A stretch of 64,000 nucleotides of DNA, taken from positions 248,001 through 312,000 of the forward strand of contig JACGCM010002156.1 of the NCBI GenBank assembly GCA_014058105.1, written 5' to 3'. Positions within the stretch are counted from its first letter, which is position 1; each line of letters opens with the position of its first letter. Source of the DNA: Kingdonia uniflora. Its lineage: Eukaryota; Streptophyta; Magnoliopsida; Ranunculales; Circaeasteraceae. A model generated the notes under the pieces. It saw only the letters and a list, made by a program, of their open reading frames with translations. It ran no database searches and was not told where the DNA came from. The position numbers and the translations under genes were made by a program. This document shows positions 10,134-21,350 of the stretch, piece by piece.

Positions 10134-11467
10134 CTACATCTACTCCCTCAGGGTATCTTCCTCTTTTGTATCTACTTTTTCTATAACTTTTTCTACTTCA
10201 CTGGATTTACCAGCCTCTACAACTACAATAACTTCTATTTTATCTACAATCTCTTCCATTACTTTACAATTGTCCTCCCTCCCCGACGACGATGTTTCCT
10301 CTGAACTTGATGCTACTACAAATTTACTCATGGGATTTATAGGTTTTGAATGCATACTGGACCTACAGATACACATAATATTTTATTATTATCTCTATGC
10401 TGCATGCTATACCTTCTATACAGTAAAAGCAACCTCACCCATATTTTTTACCCAATCAACACGTTTATTTTCTAATTTTTTAAAACAGCAGACAATCATT
10501 TTCAATTTTCCCTCTTCTTCTCTAAAAAAACATTTTTCAGTTTGTTAACATACCCAATACTTGTGTACTACAGAATTATACATGAAATTATTCAACATCT
10601 TAAAACCCTACATTCTTAACTTTGTTCTCCCTAAATTAAGAGTGATGAACATACAATATCATACTCAGATTGCTAGCAAAAACAATAAGAAAAATAGAAG
10701 CATATACCACTAACCTGTACTCGAAGAACTGCAATCGTCTGTTATACCTGAACGTTTCACCGAGATTGGACGCTCTTGTTGTCTCCCCAGTAATTGTTTA
10801 TCACCAGATGAATCCTTCCCAATCAAATCACCCTCAGAACGCAAATGTTTCCTATCTATGGAGATATGGGTTATACCACTTTTTTCTATCTTTATAACTA
10901 TAGACAATTTATGAGGGAGAAAGATACAAGTTTTTATACTCTCCCTCGGTTTACGAAATGACGGCTCCTTCAGACACGTGTCAGCCACCCCTATTGTCTC
11001 TACAGGCACGTCTTTTTATTTTACAACATCATCATGACTTCTGTGATAACGTCTCCCGTCATCACGTCTGTCTATATTGTTTACAATTAAAAAATTCTGC
11101 TCCTCTTTCCCATATACGACCAATTACCTTATTTTTATACTAAACAAGATTGTACGACATTCCTAAAATAACTCAATATTCAAATTCAAAATCATCTACA
11201 CAGTTGTTAGAATCAGACAACTGTAATCTACAATATCTGCCACATAAACAGTAAACAAATACCTTATTCTTATTTATTTCAAGTCGCAGATTCATTTTGT
11301 TCTCATTCAATAGATCACAAAAACTGAATACTATAAACAAATTACTTATTTATTTAAACTCCCACAGTTCAAGATTACAGTCACATATAATTACATTTAA
11401 AATAGCCCGGATTATTCGCCACACCACATGGTATTATCTTCCCTCCAGCTGCTCTCACATCTTCTTC
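10134..11467. repeat. Fragment of gypsy-A interior inside MULE-1
   Basis: This 1334-bp stretch matches 30873-32237 (1365 bp) of gypsy-A in the same orientation, with small indels and many point changes. It starts at CTACATCTACTCCCTCAG and ends at CTCTCACATCTTCTTC in both copies. No LTR accompanies it. It replaces the middle of the FAR1-like transposase gene. The minus strand carries the start of the gypsy antisense gene (10710-11009), parallel to 31540-31779. Confidence 0.85.
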
Positions 11468-11800
11468 TTGTCAATTTATTTTGTCGAAAATAATCAAGTC
11501 GACAATTTATGTTGTCAAAAATCATCTTCTCGACAATTTAATTGTCGAATCCCACATAGTCGACATTTTATTATGTCGAAAACAATTAACTCAACAATTT
11601 AATTGTCGAAATCAACAAAGTTGACAATTTATTTTGTTAAAAATCATCAATTTGACAATTTAATTTGTCAAAAATCATTAAGTCGACAATTTATACTATC
11701 GAAAATAATGAAGTCGGCAATTAGAGCTGATATAATGTCGATTAATTGTAGATCAACAATAATGTCGATTAATTGTCTACTGATTATGTACTCGACAATC
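11468..11800. repeat. TCGACAATT hairpin array 1 (30-31 bp period)
   Basis: Repeating units contain TCGACAATTTAATTGTCGA, a 19-bp palindrome centred on T, separated by about 12 bp of A-rich spacer. About eight degenerate units are visible up to the transposase part at 11826. Confidence 0.85.
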
Positions 11801-11825
11801 TATTTTCTCTAATATTTGTATTTTC

Positions 11826-12940
11826 TTGCAGGTGTTCCCAAACATTAAACATCGGCTCTACCTATGGCACATCATACACAAGTTCCTTGAAAAAATTGGT
11901 CATGTTTATCGAGATCCATCTACATTTAAAACTGATATAGATTTAATTATCTACAACACATGCGATCCTGCAGAGTTTGATAGAAGGTGGAATGAGTTTA
12001 TGAAGAAATATAATCTTGATGACAACAATTGGATGCAAGGGATATTTAATATATGAGAAAGATGGATACCTTTGTGGAATAGAGGTACTTTCTATGCTGG
12101 TATGAGTACTACTAGTTGAAGCGAGTCAGTAAATAATTTCTTCAATGGTTGGCTGCTTCCTTCAACTGGTCTGTACAATTTTGTAACAAAATGTGTAATA
12201 ACTCTATTAGACACATTTGAAAGAGAGAAGGAAAATGGCTTCCAATCCCAACATAGATATCGGCAAGTCAGACCTCATCAGGCTCTACTAAAACATGCAG
12301 TAAAGATTTATACAAGGCAAATTTTCCATAAAGTTGAAAACCAATTCAATCAAACTGTTCGTTTTATAGCAATAGAAAAGAACATAGACGACAATGTTTG
12401 AGAAATACTTGTAAAGTCATATAGCGGACCGCGTGAAAGTTTTGAGCGGAAGATAGACTTGGCCATCCTGACAGGCTATTGTGAATATAAGTTGTTCGAG
12501 TTTGTAGGTCTGCCATATCATTATCTCTTCAAGGTTTTCTCCAAATACGATGTTCTCCAAATTCTAGATGCATTCATTCTATCAAGGTGGAAGATTAGTG
12601 CAAACAAATATTTCTAATCATACGACGAGAGTTTCTTAGATGGAGAGAACTTGAGGAAACCCTTACACCATAGCCACCTTTCAGTTCATGTAGCAAACTT
12701 TTTGAGAGGGCATCAAAGAATAAAATAAATTTTAAATATGCAATTTCAAGGCTAGACGAGCTTGAGTTATACCTAGATGTGTACGATGCACCTCTCACTC
12801 AACTCTCAGGGTTAAATCCTTCAATGTCAACTCCATTAATTGAGACAGTGATGTCTTCAACTCTTATTTTGGATTCTCTTGTAGTACAAACAAAAGGCCA
12901 TGCAAAAGATGATCACAAGAAAGGTGGCCGATAGAAGGGC
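11826..12940 (+). pseudogene. MULE/FAR1 transposase domain and SWIM region
   Basis: After a possible acceptor (TTCTTGCAG) the reading FPNIKHRLYLWHIIHKF.. matches the MULE transposase segment after the second catalytic Asp (W-H-I..K..K). AGMSTT.SES near 12100 holds the glutamate region of the DDE set, with a stop in place of an Arg. Near 12475-12545 lies a SWIM-like stretch (CEYKLFEFVGLPYHYLFKVF); the first Cys is present but the second Cys is replaced, while the His is kept. In-frame stops occur near 12054, 12117, 12400 and 12615. The family is nuclear and cuts and joins element ends; this copy is dead. Confidence 0.8.
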
Positions 12941-12943
12941 GTA

Positions 12944-13129
12944 ATGGAGATAGCTGTGGAAATGAGGAAGAGGACATGCAATAGGTGCAAAGTCTTTGAC
13001 AGCCACGACAAACAAACTTGCCCACAATTAAAATTATTATTTCAAAAAGCAGAAGCTGGTGAGTACCCTAATACGAGAAATAAGTACTTCCTAACAACTT
13101 GTACAATAACATATGCTGAATATTTCTAA
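12944..13129 (+). pseudogene. FAR1-like C-terminal zinc knuckle
   Basis: It reads KRTCNRCKVFDSHDKQTCP, a C-x2-C-x4-H-x4-C-like knuckle as found at the C-terminus of FAR1-related transposases. It continues the transposase frame order after a short gap, so it is the last part of the same gene. Confidence 0.55.
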
Positions 13130-13485
13130 TTTATTTGCCTTGTTACATATGTAGGGGCTGCCATAAATGATGGAATAAATGCACAATCAGATGACCATGG
13201 TGTAGGGAGTTGTTGAATAGCTTTATATGGTTGCATGTCCGTCTAGATCATTGGAACTTCTCTTATTGTTGTACTTAAGTTTACATTTTTAGCGACATTA
13301 AGTACGTCAAAGTAAGATGGAGAGAGCGTGAGTTGAACACTGCAACATTACAATAATATTGATACAATTTTAAATGCCACTGCAATACTGCACTGATATT
13401 GATACAATTTTAAATTCCCCATCCTTGTATAAATAATGATTGTATTGCTTGAGGAGGTTCTATTGGTTATTGTTTCTTTAGTAAG
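13130..13485. other. MULE-1 spacer after the transposase
   Basis: No gene seen. A short direct repeat (atattgatacaattttaaat) occurs near 13358 and 13397. Confidence 0.4.
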
Positions 13486-13791
13486 ATGGTTAAAACTAGG
13501 TCTTAAACTCGTGAGGATGCATTTATCTGTCGTGTGCGTGAGAAGTATCGGGAGTTGGTAGAGCGATACTTTAGTTTGAATAATATCCACGATCCGACAT
13601 TTTCACCGTTTGAGGCGTATTATCCAGATTTGAGCGAAGAAAAATCGAAGGTGCTCATGGAAGACTATTTTTACCATTGTCAGTTATAGTTCGTGATTCT
13701 AAATCCGTAGGAGCGTGTGGCTAGTCTCATCAACTGGGCTAAGACGATGGTGAGGGAAGAAGATGTGCTTGCCACGAGGAACCACGTGTAA
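13486..13791 (+). pseudogene. Small acidic ORF of unknown function, MULE-1 copy
   Basis: From ATG 13486 a 101-codon frame (three in-frame stops) reads MVKTRS.TREDAF, then a helical stretch with EEKSKVLMEDYFYHC and a C-terminal ERVASLINWAKTMVREEDVL. Two minus-strand ORFs in gypsy-A (32262-32504, which also begins MV-R/K-T, and 33465-33698, ending EERRNGLRLLAEEAVINEDE) share this pattern. Family unknown; probably a mobile-element accessory ORF. Confidence 0.35.
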
Positions 13792-13930
13792 TGGTTACCC
13801 TAGTGGCCGTTTCAGTTGTAACTAGTTATAACTAGTGTGTTATTTTTTTCTCTCTATCATTTGATTATCGTGGAATAAATTGTTATTTTCGTAGACTCTC
13901 TATCTGTTTTTATGCGTTACTCTGTTGTTC

Positions 13931-14165
13931 TAGTATCTACACATATTGTCAAATTGGGAGACCATTTATTGTCGATAACATAATTGTCGACAATAATAAT
14001 TATTGATAATTTAGTATATTCGACAATTAATTGTCGACTTCACCTTGACATCGACAATTAATTGTCGATTTCACCTTGAACTCGACAATTAGAACTGTCG
14101 ACCATTTATTGTCAATTACACCTTGAACTCGGCAATTACAATTGTCCACTGTACCATGAACTGAA
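13931..14165. repeat. TCGACAATT array 2
   Basis: Seven or more motif copies in both orientations, e.g. TCGACAATTAATTGTCGA around 14025-14070, with TTCACCTTGA-type spacers repeated three times. Confidence 0.8.
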
Positions 14166-14351
14166 CAATGGGACCCCTTAAAAATTATAAATGTTTTGTG
14201 AAATAACTACTTCTGTCAAGAAGCTACAAAAAATACATAGATTTATGCGACAACTAAACATCATCAAAAAACATACAAATATGTACAACATTCAAGAAAA
14301 CAAATCGTTTATACTATAATCCTCTAGGTTAACGTTGTTGTCTTTCACCAA

Positions 14352-15289
14352 CTATATCCAAGCTTGATTTGGCGCGTTGAAATAGGTCTTCACAAATGCC
14401 TTCATAAAATCATCTGGAATCTCCAATTGTACATGGGCCCACCATAGTGTAGAAACTGGAGGAATATGTGATAGATACTTGGTCTTTAATTTCACAAAGT
14501 TTTCATCAGATGTCATCCCAACCCACCAATACTTCGTACTATCAGTAAGAATGTTTTCAAACCTTTTCAATTTGGTAATCTTATTGTTTTCTTTCGGCCA
14601 GAACATGGGTAAAAATGTTAGGGCCACCTTGTTGCTGATGAAGATCACCACCTTCTCGTAATATGTTGCCAACAAATGACCCATATACAAATATTCTCCG
14701 AACACACAATTAAAGTTAAAGGCCCACAACAGAGTATCATACATTCTCTCTCTCAAATAATTATAAGCTACATCCAACGTCTAACTGAACACACTCTTCC
14801 AATAAGAAGGTTTCTTGGTCATCAAGGTACACAAGCACTGCTTCACATTCAAAAACTTCAATTAGCTCTGATACACATATGCCATAACAGCCCTAAATAC
14901 TGTGTTTCCATCCCTTTTAAAATCGTGTATATCCAGTTAGAACCAATTAAATGGTTGAAACAATGTCTGCCTTAGATTGGTTTTATGATCAATCTTCTTT
15001 AACCTCGAATCGATTATCTCGTTATACTCCCCCCTAGTAAGATCAAGTCATCTTCATATTCCCCTTTTGGTCCCTCTTGTGTAATAGTTAAAAGTTTAGT
15101 GACTTGCAGACCTAGTTCATCCCATGTCGGGTCATCACGATCTTGAAATTGAAAATCTCGTCCTTCAATGGCACCTTTTAGTGCCAAGCGCCATAGTCTT
15201 TGTATCCCAAACACAATAGCGTAGTTAGAAATTAAAATAAAGTAATTTAAAATCAAACTACAAGTGTAGGATGACAAAGGTGCACACAC
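14352..15289 (-). pseudogene. Unrecognised protein remnant downstream of the PMD gene
   Basis: Open pieces at 15289-15014 and 14777-14352 on minus lie downstream of the coiled-coil exons and could be their C-terminal continuation. Readable parts include YDTLLWAFNFNCVFGEYLYMGHLLATYYEKV; the Y-D-x-L..GHLLA-x-x-YEKV pattern recurs on plus in MULE-2 (39725-39850). I do not recognise the family. Stops between the pieces show decay. Confidence 0.4.
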
Positions 15290-15590
15290 CTACTCATCAT
15301 TGTCATTTTGAAGATTGAATCTCATCTCTTCGGATATCGTCAGTTTGGTTTTCTGTATAGTATAAAGTCCATTTTGAGAGACATTGTTAATATTTCGTGA
15401 AAAGCAAATAGCAAGTCACATGCCAACTTACAAGCTTGTTGGTTTCGTGAATATATTTGGCATACCACCTGTTATGAGTAGCCTTTACCTATCAATTATG
15501 GGTTTATACATAAATACACAAGATCAGCGTACAGAAGACCTACTCACAGACTGGATAATAAAATGTGGAGTACAATATAAGTCAACAATA

Positions 15591-15870
15591 AATTGTCGAC
15601 CACCCGTCAGAGCCGACAATTAAATTGTCGACGACATATTATTATCGACAATAAATTTGTCGATTATTACAATTGTCGACCACCCGTCAGAGTCAATAAT
15701 TAAATTGTCGACGACATATTATTGTCGACAATAAATTTGTCGATTATCACAATTGTTGACAACAAATTATCGACCACCCACCAGGGTCGATAATAAATTT
15801 AGACGGCATGGCAAACAATATTGTCAATTTCAACAATTGTCGACAATAATATGTCTAAATCAAACAATTC
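15591..15870. repeat. TCGACAATT array 3 with an 80-bp tandem unit
   Basis: Two 80-bp units (15591-15670 and 15671-15750) differ at a few bases and both begin AATTGTCGACCACCCGTCAG; a third, degenerate unit follows. Each unit holds four motif copies in alternating orientation, equal to two 40-bp half-units. Confidence 0.85.
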
Positions 15871-16069
15871 AGCAATATTTAAAATGCATGACAGACAATA
15901 TTGGTAATAGGTATTCCTTTATAAAAAAATCGATAATATTTAAAAAGCATGATAGAGAATATCAAAAAATTCACTAACATAGAAAGTTTTCTCTAACAAA
16001 AAATAAACTGTTGATTGTTCATATTTTGTGCTTCTTCATATTTTGCCTAAATCAACTTACATTCCTATC

Positions 16070-17355
16070 TCTCTCATTCAACCTCCTCTGCTCTTCTTCA
16101 TAATTTGCGCTTAACTTGTCGTACTTCTACTTCCAGTCTTCGACTCCTACGACGTTTGGCTCTGAGTGTGTAACCAAGTTTAGTTGCACATAAAAAGATG
16201 GATAATCAGGAAACAAGTAATAAATGACATATAGGTTAAGATGTATTATATTCCTTTATATAATATTTTATCCTCACCGCTAAGGGTTGTGGTTCTTTAT
16301 TTGTAACTTGTTTAATCAAATTCTTATTGATAGCAACCAAGGTCTCATACTCCTGCACTTGCTATCAATCGTAAATGAGTACTTCCCCAAAAATAAATAA
16401 TTTTCAATGAACTTGTTTATTCTTGGCATTCATAGTACTTACTTTCTTTTGTAATTGTAGGTTCAAATTTGTAATCAACTCCTTCAATGAACAAACATCT
16501 TCAGACAACTTCTTATTTGATTCCCTCAGTGAATTGCACTCAAAGTTCTAATAACAAATATGTATGACATTTATGAACAATACAGAAAGAAGGGAATGCT
16601 AAAACATGGTAAACTAAAGTAGGGGAAACAAAACTACGAATACCTTCTCATTCAACTTATTTTCTATTTTGCTAAAGTCTTTCTCGTATATCGAGTCGAC
16701 CACTTACTTCGCCTCAATATCTGCTTGGAATCTGTCATTTGACTCTTTCAATCTTTTACATTCAACTTTCTGTAATAGTAAGGCAAATAAATTAATTAAA
16801 GTCACTAACAAATTAATTAGTAAGGCAAATAAAAATTGAAATAGATTTTCACTGAGTAAGAAAAAATTGTCGATTGTCCATATAATCGGCAATTAGTTGC
16901 TATGTTTATTATCGATTATCTTTATAATCGACAATAAATTACTATAAATTGTCGATTCTTTTTATAATCGACCATAACTTACTATAAATTGTCGATTATC
17001 TTTATAATCGACAATAACTTACTATGATGCCATTTCAACTTTAGATTCGACAATTGACATAGTCTGCTAATGCTAATTGTCGAGTATGTAAATAGGGAAT
17101 ATTACTTAAAAGGTGAGGAGAGTGTGTGCCCACTTTCAACTCGATAGCCTCAAACAATTCTGATCTTGCCCGGTCTTCCACCTCCTTTGCTAACTTCAAC
17201 AAATGGACTTTAGACTTCGAGTTGGAGATCTCCTCTTCCAAAGGACAGAGATCTTTATTTTGGCCCTCAATTTGTGAAGGAGTAGAAGCCAATATTAAAT
17301 GAAGGAACAAATGTACTACTCCAAGGGCCAAATAGAATAACAACAATGGGAACAA
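16070..17355 (-). pseudogene. Coiled-coil exons of the MULE-1 PMD gene
   Basis: On minus, short Lys/Glu/Leu-rich pieces lie at about 17300-17115 (LEEEISNSKSKVHLLKLAKE), 16780-16650 (ECKRLKESNDRFQADIEAK), 16550-16450 (ECNSLRESNKKLSEDVCSLK) and 16370-16270. Two of them share an ECxxLRESNxxL pattern, suggesting exon duplication. Introns separate them; one holds hairpin array 4. Plant PMD proteins often carry a C-terminal coiled coil. Exon borders are approximate and one in-frame stop is present. Confidence 0.5.
16866..17085. repeat. TCGACAATT hairpin array 4 (40-bp period)
   Basis: Four tandem units of about 40 bp: ATTGTCGATT, 7-8 bp, AATCGACAAT, then AACTTACTATAA. Each unit is a perfect or near-perfect 9-10 bp inverted repeat with a short loop. 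The array lies between two coiled-coil exons. Confidence 0.9.
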
Positions 17356-17439
17356 TATTCATATCTCCACATTGCGAAACACCACCACCAATAGTACCCC
17401 TAACAGAACCCCCAACACCACCACCAACACCAACCCCAT

Positions 17440-17851
17440 CGCCTAATATCTTCCCATCATCATTTTCATTAAGATTATGTACAGCTGGGCAAAGTTTGGT
17501 GAATAAAACTCTTTTGAACCATTCAAAGTATCCTTCAACACAGGCGGGGATTCCATCATGTACTTTCCCCCCTCGTCTCGATTAAAGAGTCCCCCCATTT
17601 CCCTCCAGAGAGCAGATCCGCCAAATTATACTTCGGTTTGTATGCGCATGGTTTAGTAGCAAAACACAAACCACTATTCTCAAGACAAATAGGATTCTTA
17701 GGCACAGTTTACCTTAGGTTAAACTATCGTTGTACTATGTCAGGATTGTACGGCTCAATGTGTTCAGGACTATAAATGAAACAGGTGAAACTAGCTAATT
17801 TTTTGAATATATGTCTGTCTTTTCTCTTCTCCAAGTACGGGTCCCAGACGA
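17440..17851 (-). pseudogene. PMD domain, C-terminal exon (MULE-1)
   Basis: On minus, after an acceptor at 17852 (TTCTAAG|TCGTCTGG), the reading gives VWDPYLEKRKDRHIF, then a segment like the PMD end (PDIVQR.FNLR.TVPKNP), and after small shifts VEGYFEWFKRVLF, matching the closing helix of PMD proteins. Stops and shifts are present. It follows the intron with array 5 and precedes the coiled-coil exons. Confidence 0.6.
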
Positions 17852-17929
17852 CTTAGAACACGAATGGAATATATATTAGTGAGGCAAATAAATTTATACA
17901 GATTTTTGCTGAGTAAGATAAAATTATTG

Positions 17930-18180
17930 TCGACGTATGGAGGATCGACAATTAGTTACCATGTTAATTGTCGATTCTCCATATAATCGACAATAAATGA
18001 CTACTAATTGTCGATCCTCCAAATAATCGACGATAAATGTATATGAAATTGTCGATTATTTTATGTAATCAACAATAAATGAATATGGAATTGTCGACAT
18101 CCCATATATTTGACAATTAAATTGTCGATACTTATCCCATTCGACAATTTCAAACTATAAATTGTCGAATATATAGGAAT
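17930..18180. repeat. TCGACAATT hairpin array 5 in a PMD intron
   Basis: It lies within the intron 17852-18248 (donor GAT|GTAAGT, acceptor CTAAG). About five 40-41 bp units, e.g. ATTGTCGAT-TCTCCATATA-ATCGACAAT, with AAATGA.TA.. spacers. The last units lose the regular pattern. Confidence 0.9.
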
Positions 18181-18248
18181 TTTTTTTTAACAAATTAATA
18201 CTATAAAAGTAGCGGGAAATTAATCCAACAAAGTTAAAGGGAACTTAC

Positions 18249-19571
18249 ATCCTCAAAGTTTATAATTGTCGAGAGCTTCTCTAAAGATCTTTAAAACTGG
18301 TTTACCAGTACTATCACTTGTCGTCCTAGTCTTAGACCACCTCGTACAATATTCAGGAGCATGGGAATCATTGGGATTTAAAATTCCAGGCAGCTTTGGG
18401 AAGTGCTCGATTATCCAGGACTGTCAAAATTAAAAAACCTTCAATGACAAGATAAAGAAAGCACCAGACCCGTAACAAAACCAACAAATAGATGCATAAA
18501 CTCACCTCTAGCAATGTAGTATAACATGCAAGAGCTTTAACATTTACTCTCGAGGAAGCACCTAAGCTATAATACAGGTATGCCAAGTTCGCAGCTCCCC
18601 ATGACCAAGTAATATATGAATTCTTGTTCTTAATGAAATTAAGATACTTCGCCGACACATCAGTCCCTTTCTTGGTAGGGAAACGAAATGATCCTAAAAT
18701 ATACAACATATATATACTTTGGCAATTGCCCGAGAAGATAATCTCATAGGTTTAGAGGAAGAAGATGCCTCTTCTACGTCGGGGTCGTGCGCACTTCTTC
18801 TAAGCTTGTAGGCAAAGAAATCTACCATCTTCACTAGTGAAAGAGATATCCCCGCCCCTCCAGCCTTCAGATCAAGGTAAACTTGATCACTTTGGAACAA
18901 ACAATCTCTAAAGACTTGCTTGACATTAGTTGCTTCCCACTTCCCCTTAACAACTGTCATATCACCACCAACTCTCAAACCAACTAATCTCTACACATCC
19001 TCCACGGTTATAGTAATCTCGCCCAATTTGAAATGAAAACTGTTGGTCTTTGGATGCCAACGCTCGACAAAAGCTGTAATCAATACTGCATTATAGTGTG
19101 TGTATGAAATGGCTATAATTCTGCCAATCCCTTACAAATTCACAGTCTTTGAACCTTCTCAATCTCCCTTCCAATGTCCCGAGTAGGACTAGGGTGAAAC
19201 ACCCATAGATAGCCGGGGTTTTGAAAATACAATATAATCACATTTGTCATTGTCTAAATAAATGAAGGGAACATTGCTGAAATTGGAAGTAAACTAAAAT
19301 AATTAGCTGTTTTTAGTACCTGTCCAAGAGCTAGAGCTTTCGCTCTGTGTGTCTTAAAACTCGTCAACAAAGAGGTGTCCCTGGGGCCATATTCGTCCAT
19401 TTCTGACTCATTTGAGTCATTGTTGTTGTCCTCCCGGATACCTTCTTTGCCCATGGTTCTCGTACCCTGTTCTTCAACTGTAGTATTTAGGAAAGCTTCA
19501 AATTGTGGACTATCGCTTACAGGAGCTGCTTTATTATGATAGAAATAATCTGTACTAGAAACAAAAGCTTG
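18249..19571 (-). pseudogene. PMD gene of MULE-1, N-terminal and central exons
   Basis: Minus-strand exons: 19571-19320 (acidic region, then YGPRDTSLLTSFKTHRAKAL, ending CAG|GTACT); about 19230-18718 (VERWHPKTNSFHF and GEITITVEDV, the PMD core, with a stop in place of one residue); 18693-18506 (SWGAANLAYLYYSLGASSR, the typical PMD W-G-xx-LA-YLY helix, ending GAG|GTGAG); 18420-18249. The order and spacing are those of PMD proteins. The first exon continues at 35313-35104 on the far side of gypsy-A, in frame once the TE and one TSD copy are removed. In-frame stops and a 24-bp interruption (18694-18717) show it is dead. Confidence 0.75.
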
Positions 19572-19576
19572 GGAAT

Positions 19577-20139
19577 TGTAGTGGCTTATTCCACATCTCA
19601 TAATTATGCTTCATCTTCGACCATCATATAACCACTCGACCTCATCAATATTCACGTGGCACTGTTGATGACACATTACAGTTATAAAATTCTAGTCATC
19701 ACTTACGACCTCTATATCAACAGTTCAAGTTAAACAAATGTGCCATAATCAATGAAGCCGTAACAAAATTACAAGATCAGACCGTTACGCAATCTATTCA
19801 AAGATTATATTATAACGTCCATCATTAAGGATAATAATGGTTGTCAAACCATCATATTATAAGACCTATAAATAAGACTAGAGAATCCCAGATGAAAGGG
19901 GGATGAATACTCACTCAAACTCTATACTAAAATACTCAGAGCATCTCTTGTAATAGCTAGCAGCTATTAGTAAACTTCTATCTTTCTAAATCTTCAAGAG
20001 AGGTCATTGTTTTTAACATATTTAAAGGTTTTCCACATTAAACTTTGTGCTAGTATTCTCCAATTATTCATCTAAAATACTATGATTATCATTTGGTGTA
20101 AAGACTAAGATCGAATCCCGAAATTATTAGGCTATTATA
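19577..20139 (+). repeat. Gypsy-A 5' LTR
   Basis: Aligns end to end with 34542-35098. TATAAATAAG near 19868 is a likely TATA box. It ends ...CTATTATA (TTACA in the 3' copy). Confidence 0.92.
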
Positions 20140-20160
20140 TTTGACACCGTTTGTGGGAAC
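20140..20160 (+). other. Gypsy-A primer-binding region
   Basis: TTTGACACCGTTTGTGGGAAC directly after the LTR; gypsy-B has TTTGGCATCGTCTGTGGGAAC at the same place. I do not assign the tRNA. Confidence 0.5.
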
Positions 20161-20679
20161 GAAGTTCTCAAACTCATTGTCTAATTCAATAGCTGATTAT
20201 CTCTCTATGGAATGACAGTTCTAGAGTAGAGTACGCCAATTTCTCCAGGAGAAGGAAACACCGTACTAGCAGAATTACAGGCCAACCTAAATTCTGAAAC
20301 TGAAAGGCAAACCGCTCTGGAACAATAACTGGCAGGCATACAGGATGCGTTAAAAATTCTACAGAGTCAACAACTCGTGGTTCAAAAGAACAAAGGCGTG
20401 TTACCGGCTACCCAATAGGTGCCCGTTCTCGACAAAATACGACCTCACGTTAATAATCAGAGAGGTAAATCTTGATCTAATCATAAACAACCTAGGGGCG
20501 ACCAGGCTCTGGCATAGAAAGTCTTCCAAGAAGTTGATGGAGGTCTTGATGTAGTTCGATAAGCGGATGATCCACCCCGAGGAAGAGTTCGCATCCTAGC
20601 GCTCAAATAAATAAGTGAAGGAAGTGGCGACCATAATCCTCACGATGGACGAGTCCCACAACCAACCACCACAGCTCGT

Positions 20680-21350
20680 CAGTACGTGACTCAGGAGTAT
20701 GTTAAAAAATGCATCAAAGAATTGCTTGATGCTCAAGTTCAGACCACTAAAGGAATTCACAATAGATAACAGAAGAGCCTAATCGCGCAAGAGCTACTGG
20801 ATGTTGCAGTTCCCATTGGTTTTCACACTCTAAAAATCCAAAAATATATAGGGATTCATCCATTAGAACACGTTCAAGAATTCTAGGACGCTCTAGGTTT
20901 ACATTCTACATCCAACCACATTTTGTGCTGGCTCTTTCCTACCAGTTTACAAGGTAAACCTTTGCGATGGTTCTACACACTACTGGAAGGGTCCATTACG
21001 ACTTTCGAGCAACTAAGAGAACTCTTCGTTAATAATTACTCGCACAATAATGATAAGAAGGAGAATCTTTATTCTCTATTAAGCTTTAAGCAAGTACCAG
21101 GAGAGAAGCTCGAGACATTTACTAAGAAATTCTTTGAATTATCCTGAAAGGTGGATCAACTCGATCAGAAGATTACTATTTCCACCTTCACCAATGCTTA
21201 ACTCATTGATGGAAGGGCGAAGGAATACCTCGTTCTAAGCAAACCCACAAATTTTGAAGAAATAATCAAAAATGTCAACAAGTATATCGATCTTGACAGA
21301 ATGGTGCCCAACAGACAAAAAACTCAGAAATCAACCTTGACAGCTAGAGA
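20680..21350 (+). pseudogene. Gypsy-A gag remnant
   Basis: It reads ELLDVAVPIGFHTLKIQKY, then GKPLRWFYTLLEGSI and ENLYSLLSFKQVPGE, the retrotransposon gag domain, with stops at about 20769, 20885, 21147 and 21199. Gypsy-B gag (46530-47924) follows the same order, so they are related. Gag forms the virus-like particle in the cytoplasm. Confidence 0.8.

Noticed and set aside
17346..17585. Proline/threonine-rich plus-strand protein
   Set aside because: It is antisense to the PMD C-terminal and coiled-coil region and consists of CCACCA repeats.
11468..18180. CRISPR-like arrays (regular short repeats with spacers)
   Set aside because: Repeats are degenerate, occur in both orientations, spacers resemble each other and no cas gene exists; the sequence is plant nuclear DNA.
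16866..18180. microRNA precursors in the hairpin arrays
   Set aside because: Arms are only 9-10 bp with tiny loops, too short for a plant miRNA foldback. Small-RNA generation from the array as a whole stays possible.
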